Origin: Flavobacteriaceae bacterium PS02334
Lineage (GTDB): Bacteria; Bacteroidota; Bacteroidia; Flavobacteriales; Flavobacteriaceae
DNA: 64,000 bases
Assembly: GCA_029959295.1 (NCBI GenBank)
Contig: JASCOH010000007.1
Coordinates: forward strand, 225,326-289,325
Direction: 5' to 3'
Shown: in pieces, positions 46,616 to 54,499 of the stretch
Layout of the letters: each line of letters opens with the position of its first letter
Position numbering within the stretch: the stretch's first letter is position 1
Position numbers and translations under genes: made by a program
The notes under the pieces: generated by a model
What the model saw: only the letters and a program-made list of their open reading frames with translations
What the model was told of the DNA's origin: nothing
The model's database searches: none

Positions 46616-47713
46616 TTATATATCAAGATATTCCTTTATCAAATCAATTTTTTGCTCAATTTGTTTTTCTGCTTCGGAAGGCTTTAATTCATTTGGTTTA
46701 AATCCTTTTATATCCTTATGACAGCTACTACAATATTCTCCTATTTCATTTCTTTTAGAACAATCACAACTCCAAACTTCTTTTTCTTTCGATGACAACA
46801 TCTGCTTTTTAAATGTTTTTGTCCCTCTTTCAAAAAAATTATTTTTGATATACTCTAGTATAGTATCTAAATCTTTCTTGTCTTTTTCATCATAAAATGG
46901 TTTATCATAGGTAGCCATTTTTAGTGCTATCTTTTGTACATTAAAATTATCATCATTCAATAGTTTTATTATTTCGTCATAATTGAATAAATTTAAATCC
47001 TTTATAACTATTGATAGATATTCAGATATTGAAGTATTTTCGGCTCTTTTAATATAATCATATAAAAGTCTTATTTTTTGATCTTCTTTCAAAACATCAA
47101 CATAGTTAATAAATCTTTTATTAAAAGAATTATAAACCTCTCCGTAATTTTGAGGCGTTGTGATTATATCTGAATATCGTTTAAGTATATTGGGAAAAAC
47201 TTCTTCTATTTGATTTTCTATTACGAAGTTCCAAAAATCTTCATCTGCTGTCAAAATTCCTGATTGAGCATCTCTAATTAACTCCTTCTTTTTACGTAAA
47301 ATATTTATTTTTTCAATACTTACAATTTCAACCTTGTCATCTCGATCCAAAAGGGAATTAATCGCATTCTCTTTTTCGATAATAACTGCAGTACCAATGG
47401 CTGTAATCATAAACATAGATTTTCCTTTACCTGAAATTTCGTCTAGATCAATACTTAATCCAATGATACAATTTCCACCTATTTCGTGTGTTGCAAGTTT
47501 TATTTTTTCTATTGCTTCATTATATATTGAAGATAATTGCTTTTGATATGCATTAGATCGACCTCCAAAAACATCAGTTAGCCCTCCCATAAAATCACTA
47601 AAGAAATTAGTTCCAGCAACAACATGCGCGGTTACAGGTTTGAGAGGCTTTTTAATTTTTAATCCTTCTATCGAAGAAGTTGTCAACACTAAAACATCTT
47701 TTGGATTTACCAT
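46616..47713 (-). CDS. YbjQ/UPF0145-like domain protein with C-terminal zinc ribbon
   Basis: About 365 aa from the ATG at 47713 (MVNPKDVLVLTTSSIEG), the natural start of the YbjQ fold. The N-terminal 110 residues fit UPF0145/YbjQ: VLVLTTSSIEGLKIKKPLKPVTAHVVAGTNF, DVFGGRSNAYQKQLSSIYNEAIEKIKLA, GGNCIIGLSIDLDEI. A long helical repeat-like region follows. The C-terminal zinc ribbon has SCDCSKRNEIGEYCSSCHK. YbjQ proteins usually end after the first 110 residues, so this is a fusion. Function unknown. It stands alone in AT-rich DNA. Confidence 0.65.
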   Translation of the reverse strand: MVNPKDVLVLTTSSIEGLKIKKPLKPVTAHVVAGTNFFSDFMGGLTDVFGGRSNAYQKQLSSIYNEAIEKIKLATHEIGGNCIIGLSIDLDEISGKGKSMFMITAIGTAVIIEKENAINSLLDRDDKVEIVSIEKINILRKKKELIRDAQSGILTADEDFWNFVIENQIEEVFPNILKRYSDIITTPQNYGEVYNSFNKRFINYVDVLKEDQKIRLLYDYIKRAENTSISEYLSIVIKDLNLFNYDEIIKLLNDDNFNVQKIALKMATYDKPFYDEKDKKDLDTILEYIKNNFFERGTKTFKKQMLSSKEKEVWSCDCSKRNEIGEYCSSCHKDIKGFKPNELKPSEAEKQIEQKIDLIKEYLDI

Positions 47714-47811
47714 ATCTTTTTTTTTGTTTTTTAATGAAATACTTACACTTTGCTTACAGATCAAAAAATATCAAAGCACTTGTTTGATTATTAGAATTAT
47801 TACTGAGTTTC

Positions 47812-48558
47812 TTACTCGTCAATCTTAATAACTTCCTCATCTTCCAATAAGTCTACATGATAAATTGGTGAATCACTAAATTTTATGATAAATTTATTTT
47901 TATTACTTACCTCTGGAACGAAATAGACATAAAATGTGCTGACTGTGAATCCTCCAAAACTATTGGTCGCTTCAACTTCAGTTGAAACAACTTTTATACC
48001 TGTCTTTTTAAATTTACTATGTACGAATTCCTCATATTCATGAATATAAATTTCATTAAATCTAGCAGTATTTGGATTTTTTAAATTCAATTTGATTTCT
48101 TCAATTGCCTTATCGTAAAAGTATGGAACTTCGTTCAGATTAATATCACAACTAAATATGATCTTTTTGCTGGAGAATTTTTGAACTTTGTAAACTATTG
48201 ATTTGATGCTGTCTCTCTTGACGGCATTAAAATTAACCTTTTCAAAAATATTCTTTTCGAGAACACTTTGCATTACTAGCTTCTTATTTTCTATCTTAAA
48301 CCAAACTGTATCAAGCTTTTCTTTATCTATAATATATGCTCCATTTTTATTTTTGGAATATTTTATAAAGTTCCAACCACACGTTTTTAAACTATCTGCA
48401 TTTAAGGCAATGGTACTATCATTTAAAAATATAATGTTAACATCGTATTTCTTTTTTGGGTCAATCATTTTATATAACTGCCCATCAGAAAAAGAATCTT
48501 TTTCACTACATGAATGTAAAAGGGTCGATAGTAAAATTGCTAAAATAATTTGTTTCAT
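47812..48558 (-). CDS. Predicted lipoprotein, unknown function
   Basis: 248 aa. Signal peptide with lipobox LLHSC (Cys17), then a beta-rich body in two parts: a stretch like a stress-response or lipocalin-like fold (YDVNIIFLNDSTIALNADSLKTCGWNFIKYSKN) and a second domain (YFYDKAIEEIKLNLKNPNTARFNEIYIHEYEEF) resembling a small domain I have seen in other Bacteroidota lipoproteins. No known function. It follows another lipoprotein gene by about 60 bases on the same strand, so the two may be co-expressed. Confidence 0.65.
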   Translation of the reverse strand: MKQIILAILLSTLLHSCSEKDSFSDGQLYKMIDPKKKYDVNIIFLNDSTIALNADSLKTCGWNFIKYSKNKNGAYIIDKEKLDTVWFKIENKKLVMQSVLEKNIFEKVNFNAVKRDSIKSIVYKVQKFSSKKIIFSCDINLNEVPYFYDKAIEEIKLNLKNPNTARFNEIYIHEYEEFVHSKFKKTGIKVVSTEVEATNSFGGFTVSTFYVYFVPEVSNKNKFIIKFSDSPIYHVDLLEDEEVIKIDE

Positions 48559-48617
48559 AATTATTAGTTTTTGCTCTAAATTCGAATTGAAAGCTTTTTT
48601 ATTTATAGTATTAGTTT

Positions 48618-49235
48618 TTATTTGTTGATAATATCATTGAATACCTCATTCAACTTTTCAAATTTCAAAACATTAAATTGTTTGCTTGGAACCCATATTC
48701 CATTTTGATTTTGGTACAAAATTGAAAACTTATTAGTATCTAGATATTTCTTTAAAATTAACAAAGCTTTCTCTCTACTAACTTCTACAGTTTTTCTATA
48801 ATTATCATAATACTTTTTAGGATTATCATTTGAGTTAGGAACAGATGTAATCGTTAGTGAATCAATTTTAGTCTGTGTAAATGCTTGAAAAGCCACATAT
48901 ACAATATCGCGTTTAACCTGCTCTTCAATTATATTTTTCAAATCACCTTCAAAAATTGGTTTAGAGACTTGGACATGCAATTTACTTTCATCCAATGAAA
49001 TGAATTTTAATGTTCCTATTTCTTCACTAAAATCGTACGAAGCTTCAAACATTTCTTTGATAGTTTTATATTTCGGTAGTGAATTGTCATTTTCACTATT
49101 CTCTTTTGATGGTTCAAAATTTTCGACAGAAATACTGTCAGTTGTAATATTATTCACTTGATTATCTCTATCGGATTTACAACTCATAAATGCAAGTATT
49201 GACAGAATACATATCGTTGATTTCATTGTATTCAT
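48618..49235 (-). CDS. Predicted lipoprotein, unknown function
   Basis: 205 aa; MKSTICIL (three codons in) is an equally good start. Lipobox FMSC (Cys19) followed by an acidic and Asn-rich linker (KSDRDNQVNNITTDSISVENF). The body has an alpha/beta pattern (TIKEMFEASYDFSEEIGTLKFISLDESKLHVQV, YVAFQAFTQTKIDSLTITSVPN). No family recognised. Directly upstream of the 248-aa lipoprotein gene. Confidence 0.65.
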   Translation of the reverse strand: MNTMKSTICILSILAFMSCKSDRDNQVNNITTDSISVENFEPSKENSENDNSLPKYKTIKEMFEASYDFSEEIGTLKFISLDESKLHVQVSKPIFEGDLKNIIEEQVKRDIVYVAFQAFTQTKIDSLTITSVPNSNDNPKKYYDNYRKTVEVSREKALLILKKYLDTNKFSILYQNQNGIWVPSKQFNVLKFEKLNEVFNDIINK

Positions 49236-49259
49236 ATATATTTTTTTTAAAAATATTAA

Positions 49260-49298
49260 TAAACCTCAATTCTGATTTTAACAGATTGAGGTTTTATG
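49260..49298. terminator. Intrinsic terminator between lipoprotein genes and the 46-aa gene
   Basis: Stem AAACCTCAATTCTG with CAGATTGAGGTTT (one bulge) and AT-rich flanks. On the minus strand it ends the transcript of the 46-aa protein gene. Confidence 0.6.
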
Positions 49299-49345
49299 TT
49301 CATCTAAATTGGTGACTAAAACTAAATAGCATTGCAAATATTTAC

Positions 49346-49486
49346 TTAATCTTTAGGCTTATGCTTGTGAGGTTTCAAATCAGGATGCTTATCCTTGTTT
49401 GGAGGATTGACACGAGGTCTTTTATCTGGTGTCCCATCTTCTTTTTTCGGTTTTGGACCAGGCTTAATTGCTTGAATTTCATTCAT
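49346..49486 (-). CDS. Small Pro/Lys-rich protein (46 aa)
   Basis: A 46-codon frame with ATG start at 49486 and TAA stop at 49346. Nearly half of the product is Lys, Pro and Asp (IKPGPKPKKEDGTPDKRPR, DKHPDLKPHKHKPKD), with no hydrophobic core, so it is probably unstructured and basic. It lies between two hairpins, with the terminator at 49260-49298 downstream. Such composition over a complete frame in AT-rich DNA is unlikely by chance. It could bind RNA, be a toxin-like or secreted peptide, or be a nucleoid-type peptide; nothing decides this. Confidence 0.55.
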   Translation of the reverse strand: MNEIQAIKPGPKPKKEDGTPDKRPRVNPPNKDKHPDLKPHKHKPKD

Positions 49487-49598
49487 AATAATTTTCTTTT
49501 AATTAAATAACAGCTTTTGTTTCTCACTAACAAATAACATTAAAAAAATTATTACTGTATTACGGAAATCCGTAACAAGCAACAAGATAGCATCTTTA

Positions 49599-50171
49599 CT
49601 ACATAAATATTTTGTTCCAGAATTTTTCATTAAAATTTTCCAAACTCTCTCTTGCTTTAATGATTAATTCCTGATCTGATTTAACATCCTCCTTCTCAAA
49701 TCTCATATAATCATAAAATACTCCGTTTCTTTTTGCTTTAGTTTTAACTTGTATGTATTTCTCATTTATTGTTGCACCATAATTTGCATGAGCATAAATA
49801 TTTCGAACTGTGCCAGCGTCTCGAAGTTTTTTCTCTAAAATTTCCATTTCAGCGATAAGTTCTTCAAAACGATTGTCATTGTAAATTAACATTCCATAAT
49901 GTCGAATAATAAATGAGACTTTAGCACTGAAATTCATTTCACTAATTAACAAATGATTTATTTCACTTCTTCTTTCCTGAGGGTCTAATGCTTTATCTAC
50001 TGCAGAATTCACTGCTCCTTCTAACGCATTAAATAGCATAATTATCCAGCCAATATCATGCAATCGTTGAATAAAAATATCAGTTGCCTCATCATCGGAA
50101 ATTACTGATTCTGTTTCGATTTCAAATATTTCTGTTAGTTGAAAATCTGATTCAAGTTTTCGATTTCTCAT
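49599..50171 (-). CDS. HEPN-like protein with Rx4H motif
   Basis: 190 aa, helical. VRNIYAHANYG contains R-x4-H (RNIYAH), as in HEPN ribonucleases and their inactive relatives. Upstream are helices with HDIGWIIMLFNALEGAVNSAVDKAL and FSAKVSFIIRHYGML, which fit the first HEPN helices. No MNT-type antitoxin gene is next to it. It may act in RNA cleavage or be a structural HEPN; the flanking genes are other accessory ones. Confidence 0.5.
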   Translation of the reverse strand: MRNRKLESDFQLTEIFEIETESVISDDEATDIFIQRLHDIGWIIMLFNALEGAVNSAVDKALDPQERRSEINHLLISEMNFSAKVSFIIRHYGMLIYNDNRFEELIAEMEILEKKLRDAGTVRNIYAHANYGATINEKYIQVKTKAKRNGVFYDYMRFEKEDVKSDQELIIKARESLENFNEKFWNKIFM

Positions 50172-50574
50172 TTGATTTTATATTTTTAATATTCATATTT
50201 ACAATTACATTTTAAAATCTATTAATCCAGTTGCCAAATTAATTACATCTCAAAGATTGCAATATTAGTGCGCAGTCTTTTTGCGTCGTTAAAAAATTTT
50301 CACTTTTAAAAAGCTAAAGACATTACTAATCCAAAAATTATAATATATATTCGGTTTATGGGTGGTCAAATTTTATGGATATTAAATATTATTATTCTGC
50401 AGGAAGATAAAATGCATAAAAAACTGTAATTATACATGAAGAGCAAGTGCCACAATTAAATTTAATAATGCAGAAATAAAAAGACAATGTTAAACTGAAA
50501 ATTTTAAAATATCCAATCACTAAATTCCTGTAAACATAAATTGTTCTGATTAAAAGTACTCATGTTTACAATTA
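50172..50574. other. Gene-free AT-rich gap with one inverted repeat
   Basis: 403 bases without a credible gene. The only structure seen is TGTAAACAT (50529-50537) with ATGTTTACA (50562-50570), a perfect nine-base inverted repeat with a 24-base loop just past the stop of the minus-strand gene at 50575. It lacks a T run, so it may stabilise the 3' end of the mRNA rather than terminate. Confidence 0.4.
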
Positions 50575-51417
50575 TTAACGGTCCTCTCCAAACCATTCTG
50601 AAGTGTCTATACCATAGTCATCAATATCATAATGACCTAAAGGAAAATCTTCTGAAATCTCATATCTAATACTCGTTTCGAAAGGAAAACTTTGTTCAAT
50701 ATCGTGACCATCTCCCTCTCTTCTTTCGTGGTTTGATCCATATAGTAAAGTTACACTTATAATGCCTGTGATAAAAACAATTATTTCACAATCAGTTATT
50801 TGTAAAACATTATAATCAGTAACCTCGCAGTCATCGAGTGAATAATGGGGTGCTAAACTATCTATATTTTCAAAATATTCACTAACAATAGAAACAACCA
50901 TATGCTCTTCAATATGCTCATCTAAAAAACTCTTCAGTTTGCCCCTATATTCATCAATTGTTTCAACAAAAATTTTAAAAGCATTTAGAACATCTGTACT
51001 TTTAGTAAGAATATCTATCTTGTCCAAATCAAATACGTCAGGATTTATATGTGTATATTTACTTAAAGAATCTATTGTATTTAGTAATCTTCTTATATTC
51101 TTTTTTAACTGGTCAGTATCAAAACCCCGTTTCTTTAAAACGTCGTCAGTTACTCCACCTTGTATCGCATATTTAATTCTTTGAGCTCTTGTTGGCTTAT
51201 CATCTTTTGTTTCAATCTTAAACCATGCACATTTCTTAATATTTACTTCTGGAGATAATGAATATAGGAAATGCCTAGATAACTCTCGTATACTATATGC
51301 AAAATTGTTATATCGTAATTTATTTGTCTGATCATTTAAACTTGCTAAAGAAGCGTCAAATAAATCTACTTCGAAAGTTGATGTGAGTATTTTTTTTATA
51401 TTATCGAAGTTATCCAT
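50575..51417 (-). CDS. Relative of predicted pPIWI-associating nucleases
   Basis: 280 aa. The N-terminal pattern (NDQTNKLRYNNFAYSIRELSRHFLYSLSPEVNIKKCAWF followed by KPTRAQRIKYAIQGGVTDDVLKKRGFD) is one I associate with a domain named predicted pPIWI-associating nuclease, found in prokaryotic Argonaute-like and other defence contexts. The C-terminal part is a beta-rich domain with many acidic residues (EGDGHDIEQSFPFETSIRYEI). No pPIWI or ATPase gene lies next to it on the same strand; the ABC system starts 392 bases away in the opposite direction. Assignment from memory only. Confidence 0.5.
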   Translation of the reverse strand: MDNFDNIKKILTSTFEVDLFDASLASLNDQTNKLRYNNFAYSIRELSRHFLYSLSPEVNIKKCAWFKIETKDDKPTRAQRIKYAIQGGVTDDVLKKRGFDTDQLKKNIRRLLNTIDSLSKYTHINPDVFDLDKIDILTKSTDVLNAFKIFVETIDEYRGKLKSFLDEHIEEHMVVSIVSEYFENIDSLAPHYSLDDCEVTDYNVLQITDCEIIVFITGIISVTLLYGSNHERREGDGHDIEQSFPFETSIRYEISEDFPLGHYDIDDYGIDTSEWFGEDR

Positions 51418-51809
51418 ATAAGATTTTTTAAATTAATATTACCAACTCATCCCCTTAATTGCTATACATAATAATACAGTTATTTTTTGTGAATATATGA
51501 TTTACTTCAATTCAATATTTGATCATTTTATAAATTTTTAGCTACGTAGAAATACCTGATTTTACTCTCTTCAAAAGCTCAAAACCTTTTAAGTTATAAA
51601 ACTCAAAATATTCGATATTAAAAATATTAAATTCAATATTGCAAAAAACATATTGAATTCATAGCCATTTTTAAAAATATATCGATATAAATCAAAATAA
51701 TTCATCTAAAATTATTTAATTACAAGTCTATAAAATATTGAATTTCGTACAAAATTAAAAGTTTAAAAATTTAAAATAGAAGGATTTATTATGTCGAGTT
51801 GAAAAAAAA
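51418..51809. promoter_or_regulatory. AT-rich control region with four ATTCAATATT-type motifs
   Basis: 392 bases between the divergent pPIWI-nuclease-like gene and the ABC system. No gene is seen. The ten-base motif ATTCAATATT occurs at 51510-51519 and 51631-51640 and, reversed, at 51734-51743; a nine-base copy (ATATTGAAT) is at 51650-51658. They could be operators of the conflict-system operon, although in DNA this AT-rich chance copies are not excluded. Confidence 0.3.
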
Positions 51810-52925
51810 ATGCTTTATTTACATCTTAAAACAATAATATTCAAAATATTGAAAACTGAAATTCATATACTGCGAGCGTATCATGGAGACTGCTTACTAA
51901 TTAAAACTTTTGACGAAAAAGATAGTCCTTTTAATATATTAATTGATGGTGGGCCTCCTAATTCATTTGATTTTAGTCTTCGAAAACAGCTGAAAGGTAT
52001 AAAAGTAATTAATCTATTAATACTAACGCACATCGACTATGATCATATTGGAGGTATAATAAAATTTTTAAATAATTCCTTATTTGATGAAATTCAAATT
52101 GACAAATATTGGATTAATTGCAAAAACTTGATAGATGCAGGAGTAAATTCTGGGAAAATAAGCTATGCACATGCAAAAAATTTAGAAGAATTATTTATTG
52201 AAAAAAAAGTCCCACTTGAAAAATTTGAAAATTTTGTAACCACTGACTTCATACCAAAACTAGTGAATGGAATCAAGATAACAGTTCTTTCGCCAGAACC
52301 TGAAATTATTGAAAAATTAAATAGTAAATGGAAAGATTTAAATGAATCTCATCAAGAGAAGCTAGAAGGAGTAAAAATTAGTGGTAATGTAAAAAGCCAA
52401 ATTACCAAAGGTTCATTATTAGATTTAAGTAAAGAAAAATTTCGCCCACAAAATAATATTGACAACGATATTATTAATTCTTCATCTATAGCGTTAATAA
52501 TTGAGGGAAGAGATTTTAAATTTTTGTCCCTAGCTGATTCTCGAGCTGAAATTATTGAAAAATCATTAAAAAAGCTTTTATATAACGATGGTGACAATAA
52601 GTTAAAAGTAGACTACATGCAAATTTCACATCATGGAAGTAAAAATAATACTTCAAATGAACTGTTAGATTTAGTAGACTGCTCAAATTTTATAATTTGT
52701 ACAAACGGTGGTTCAGGACGAAGTAAGCACCCAGATCGAGAAGTTATTGCACGTATCCTATACCATCCAAAAAGAGAAAAAAAGGACACAATTAATTTAA
52801 TATTTAACTATCCTTTAAATGAAATACAAGCTAACTCTGGCTTGATTTTTACTAAAGAAGAATTAAATGCTGCGAATTGTAAATTTACTGACAACAAAAA
52901 TAAATTGCCATTAGATTATGCCTAA
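51810..52925 (+). CDS. Metallo-beta-lactamase fold protein of the ABC-3C-like system
   Basis: 371 aa, or about 357 if translation starts at the TTG at 51852 just before KTEIHILRAYHGDC. MBL fold with LILTHIDYDHIGG: the usual HxHxDH appears as H-x-D-x-D-H, a variant seen in ComEC-like MBL proteins. Also YHGDC near the start, FLSLADSRAE as the central Asp region, and ISHHGSKNNTS. It is a likely hydrolase or nuclease effector. First gene of a four-gene operon; its stop overlaps the protease start by eight bases. Confidence 0.75.
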   Translation: MLYLHLKTIIFKILKTEIHILRAYHGDCLLIKTFDEKDSPFNILIDGGPPNSFDFSLRKQLKGIKVINLLILTHIDYDHIGGIIKFLNNSLFDEIQIDKYWINCKNLIDAGVNSGKISYAHAKNLEELFIEKKVPLEKFENFVTTDFIPKLVNGIKITVLSPEPEIIEKLNSKWKDLNESHQEKLEGVKISGNVKSQITKGSLLDLSKEKFRPQNNIDNDIINSSSIALIIEGRDFKFLSLADSRAEIIEKSLKKLLYNDGDNKLKVDYMQISHHGSKNNTSNELLDLVDCSNFIICTNGGSGRSKHPDREVIARILYHPKREKKDTINLIFNYPLNEIQANSGLIFTKEELNAANCKFTDNKNKLPLDYA

Positions 52926-54036
52926 AAAAATACTTGAACAATGTTGTGTAAGGATATTTATAAATGATAATGGTGACTTAGTAAATCAAGGAACAGGCGC
53001 GATCGTTATGCATAATGATAAATATTATGTTTTAACAGCCGAACATTGTATTACTGGGGAAAATGGTGAATATGCACATATTATTGCTGATAATATTATT
53101 ATTCAGTACCAAAATGATTACACATCTCCATTTAATCAAATAAAAGTTTTGAATATAACTGAATTAAATAAAACTCATGATTGGGCACTAGTTGAAATTG
53201 AAAAACCAAATATTGAGTGTGAATTTATGAAAGTTCAATTTGGCGACAATTTTTTAGCAGATGAAGGAGTACAATTTCGCGGTTATCAAAATTACGACGC
53301 TACTAAATCTAGATCTTGGAAGGGAAAAATTATTGATCTTGCAACAAATGAGTTCATAATAAATGTTGAGGGTAATTTTGAGCAAGGTGGTGAATTAGGG
53401 TCTAAACTTGCAAAGGGCTTATCAGGTAGTGGGGTTTACATAATTAGAGGTAAAACCCTCTATCTGATAGGTCATTTAAAGGAAGTTATAGGTGATATTG
53501 CATTAAACAATGATATAAAATGCTGTAAGTTAACCAATTTAAATACAGTTCTAAATGACAAGTGGGTAGATATGGGAGCTATAGAAGAGCTCGATATATG
53601 GGAGAAAGCAACTCAAAAAATAGCTACTGACGAGGACGTTCAAGAATGGATTTCAAGCAATGATACTTACTTTAATAGATTATTAAGAAAGGCAAAAACT
53701 TTATATCCTGATGAAAAAGCGGAAAAAATTGCTAGCGAAAGAATTATCAACTTTCTTAATCAAGAATATAAAAACGGTCAAATAAGAAATTCTAGTGATT
53801 TGATAAGTAAATATGAGGCTACATCTCAATTATTTGAAGAATCTGTTAAAGCAGATTATACACGCACAGTTAATTCAAGATCAGAAGCAAAGGATTTATT
53901 AATAAAATTACAAAATGAATTTTCAATGCATATTAAAGAACTAGTTGGAGACAAAAGCAATTTGAGAAATATGGAACTTGCAAAACATAAAGTAACTTGG
54001 TGGTTAATGAATTGTTCATTTGATTTTGTAGAGTAA
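52918..54036 (+). CDS. Trypsin-like serine protease of the ABC-3C-like system
   Basis: 372 aa. Trypsin-fold domain over the first 220 residues with the full triad: His in VLTAEHC, Asp in HDWALVEIEKP and Ser in GLSGSGVYI. No signal peptide, so it works in the cytoplasm. The C-terminal 150 residues are helical (WISSNDTYFNRLLRKAKTLYP, SRSEAKDLLIKLQNEF) and may bind a partner of the system. Its start overlaps the MBL gene and its stop lies one base before the next gene, so expression is coupled. Probably an effector released by the ATPase when an invader is sensed; this is inference from context. Confidence 0.78.
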   Translation: MPKKILEQCCVRIFINDNGDLVNQGTGAIVMHNDKYYVLTAEHCITGENGEYAHIIADNIIIQYQNDYTSPFNQIKVLNITELNKTHDWALVEIEKPNIECEFMKVQFGDNFLADEGVQFRGYQNYDATKSRSWKGKIIDLATNEFIINVEGNFEQGGELGSKLAKGLSGSGVYIIRGKTLYLIGHLKEVIGDIALNNDIKCCKLTNLNTVLNDKWVDMGAIEELDIWEKATQKIATDEDVQEWISSNDTYFNRLLRKAKTLYPDEKAEKIASERIINFLNQEYKNGQIRNSSDLISKYEATSQLFEESVKADYTRTVNSRSEAKDLLIKLQNEFSMHIKELVGDKSNLRNMELAKHKVTWWLMNCSFDFVE

Positions 54037-54037
54037 G

Positions 54038-54496
54038 ATGATTGATGTAAAATTAGATATTAAAGCTATTCCTGTGCCATTAATATATCAGCCTATCTAT
54101 AAAATAATTATGTTATTGGCAATATTAAAATTCGGTACAGCTCGTCCTTACAATTCTACTTTCTTAAAGTTACACTTATACATGTGGGCATTAAGATCGG
54201 AAGATAATTATCAGATTCTACTGGCTATTAAAAATAAAAAGAGAGATTCTATTGTCCCTTGGATTTTTGAGCCTTCTTTGGAACGTATTGTTACCTTAGC
54301 AGTTATGAATGGTTTCTGCAAAAGATCAATTCTTAGTGGTGAGCTTCAAATCCAAATTTTAGATTCCGGAATAACTCTTTTAAATAAAATAGAAGAAATG
54401 GAATTATTTACTGAAGATATACTTAAAATTAAAACCATTGGCATTATACCTCAAACTACGATAGCAAGAGCAAATAATAAATGGGAAATACTTTAA
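54038..54496 (+). CDS. ABC-3C middle component-like protein
   Basis: 152 aa. Small helical protein with no catalytic motif: YQPIYKIIMLLAILKFGTARPYNSTFLKLHLYMWALR, then VPWIFEPSLERIVTLAVMNGFC and LQIQILDSGITLLNKIEEMELF, the kind of winged-helix-like layout described for middle components of ABC-three-component systems. It lies between the protease and the ATPase with gaps of one and three bases, exactly where a middle component is expected. It probably links effector and ATPase. Named by position and general pattern. Confidence 0.65.
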   Translation: MIDVKLDIKAIPVPLIYQPIYKIIMLLAILKFGTARPYNSTFLKLHLYMWALRSEDNYQILLAIKNKKRDSIVPWIFEPSLERIVTLAVMNGFCKRSILSGELQIQILDSGITLLNKIEEMELFTEDILKIKTIGIIPQTTIARANNKWEIL

Positions 54497-54499
54497 AAA

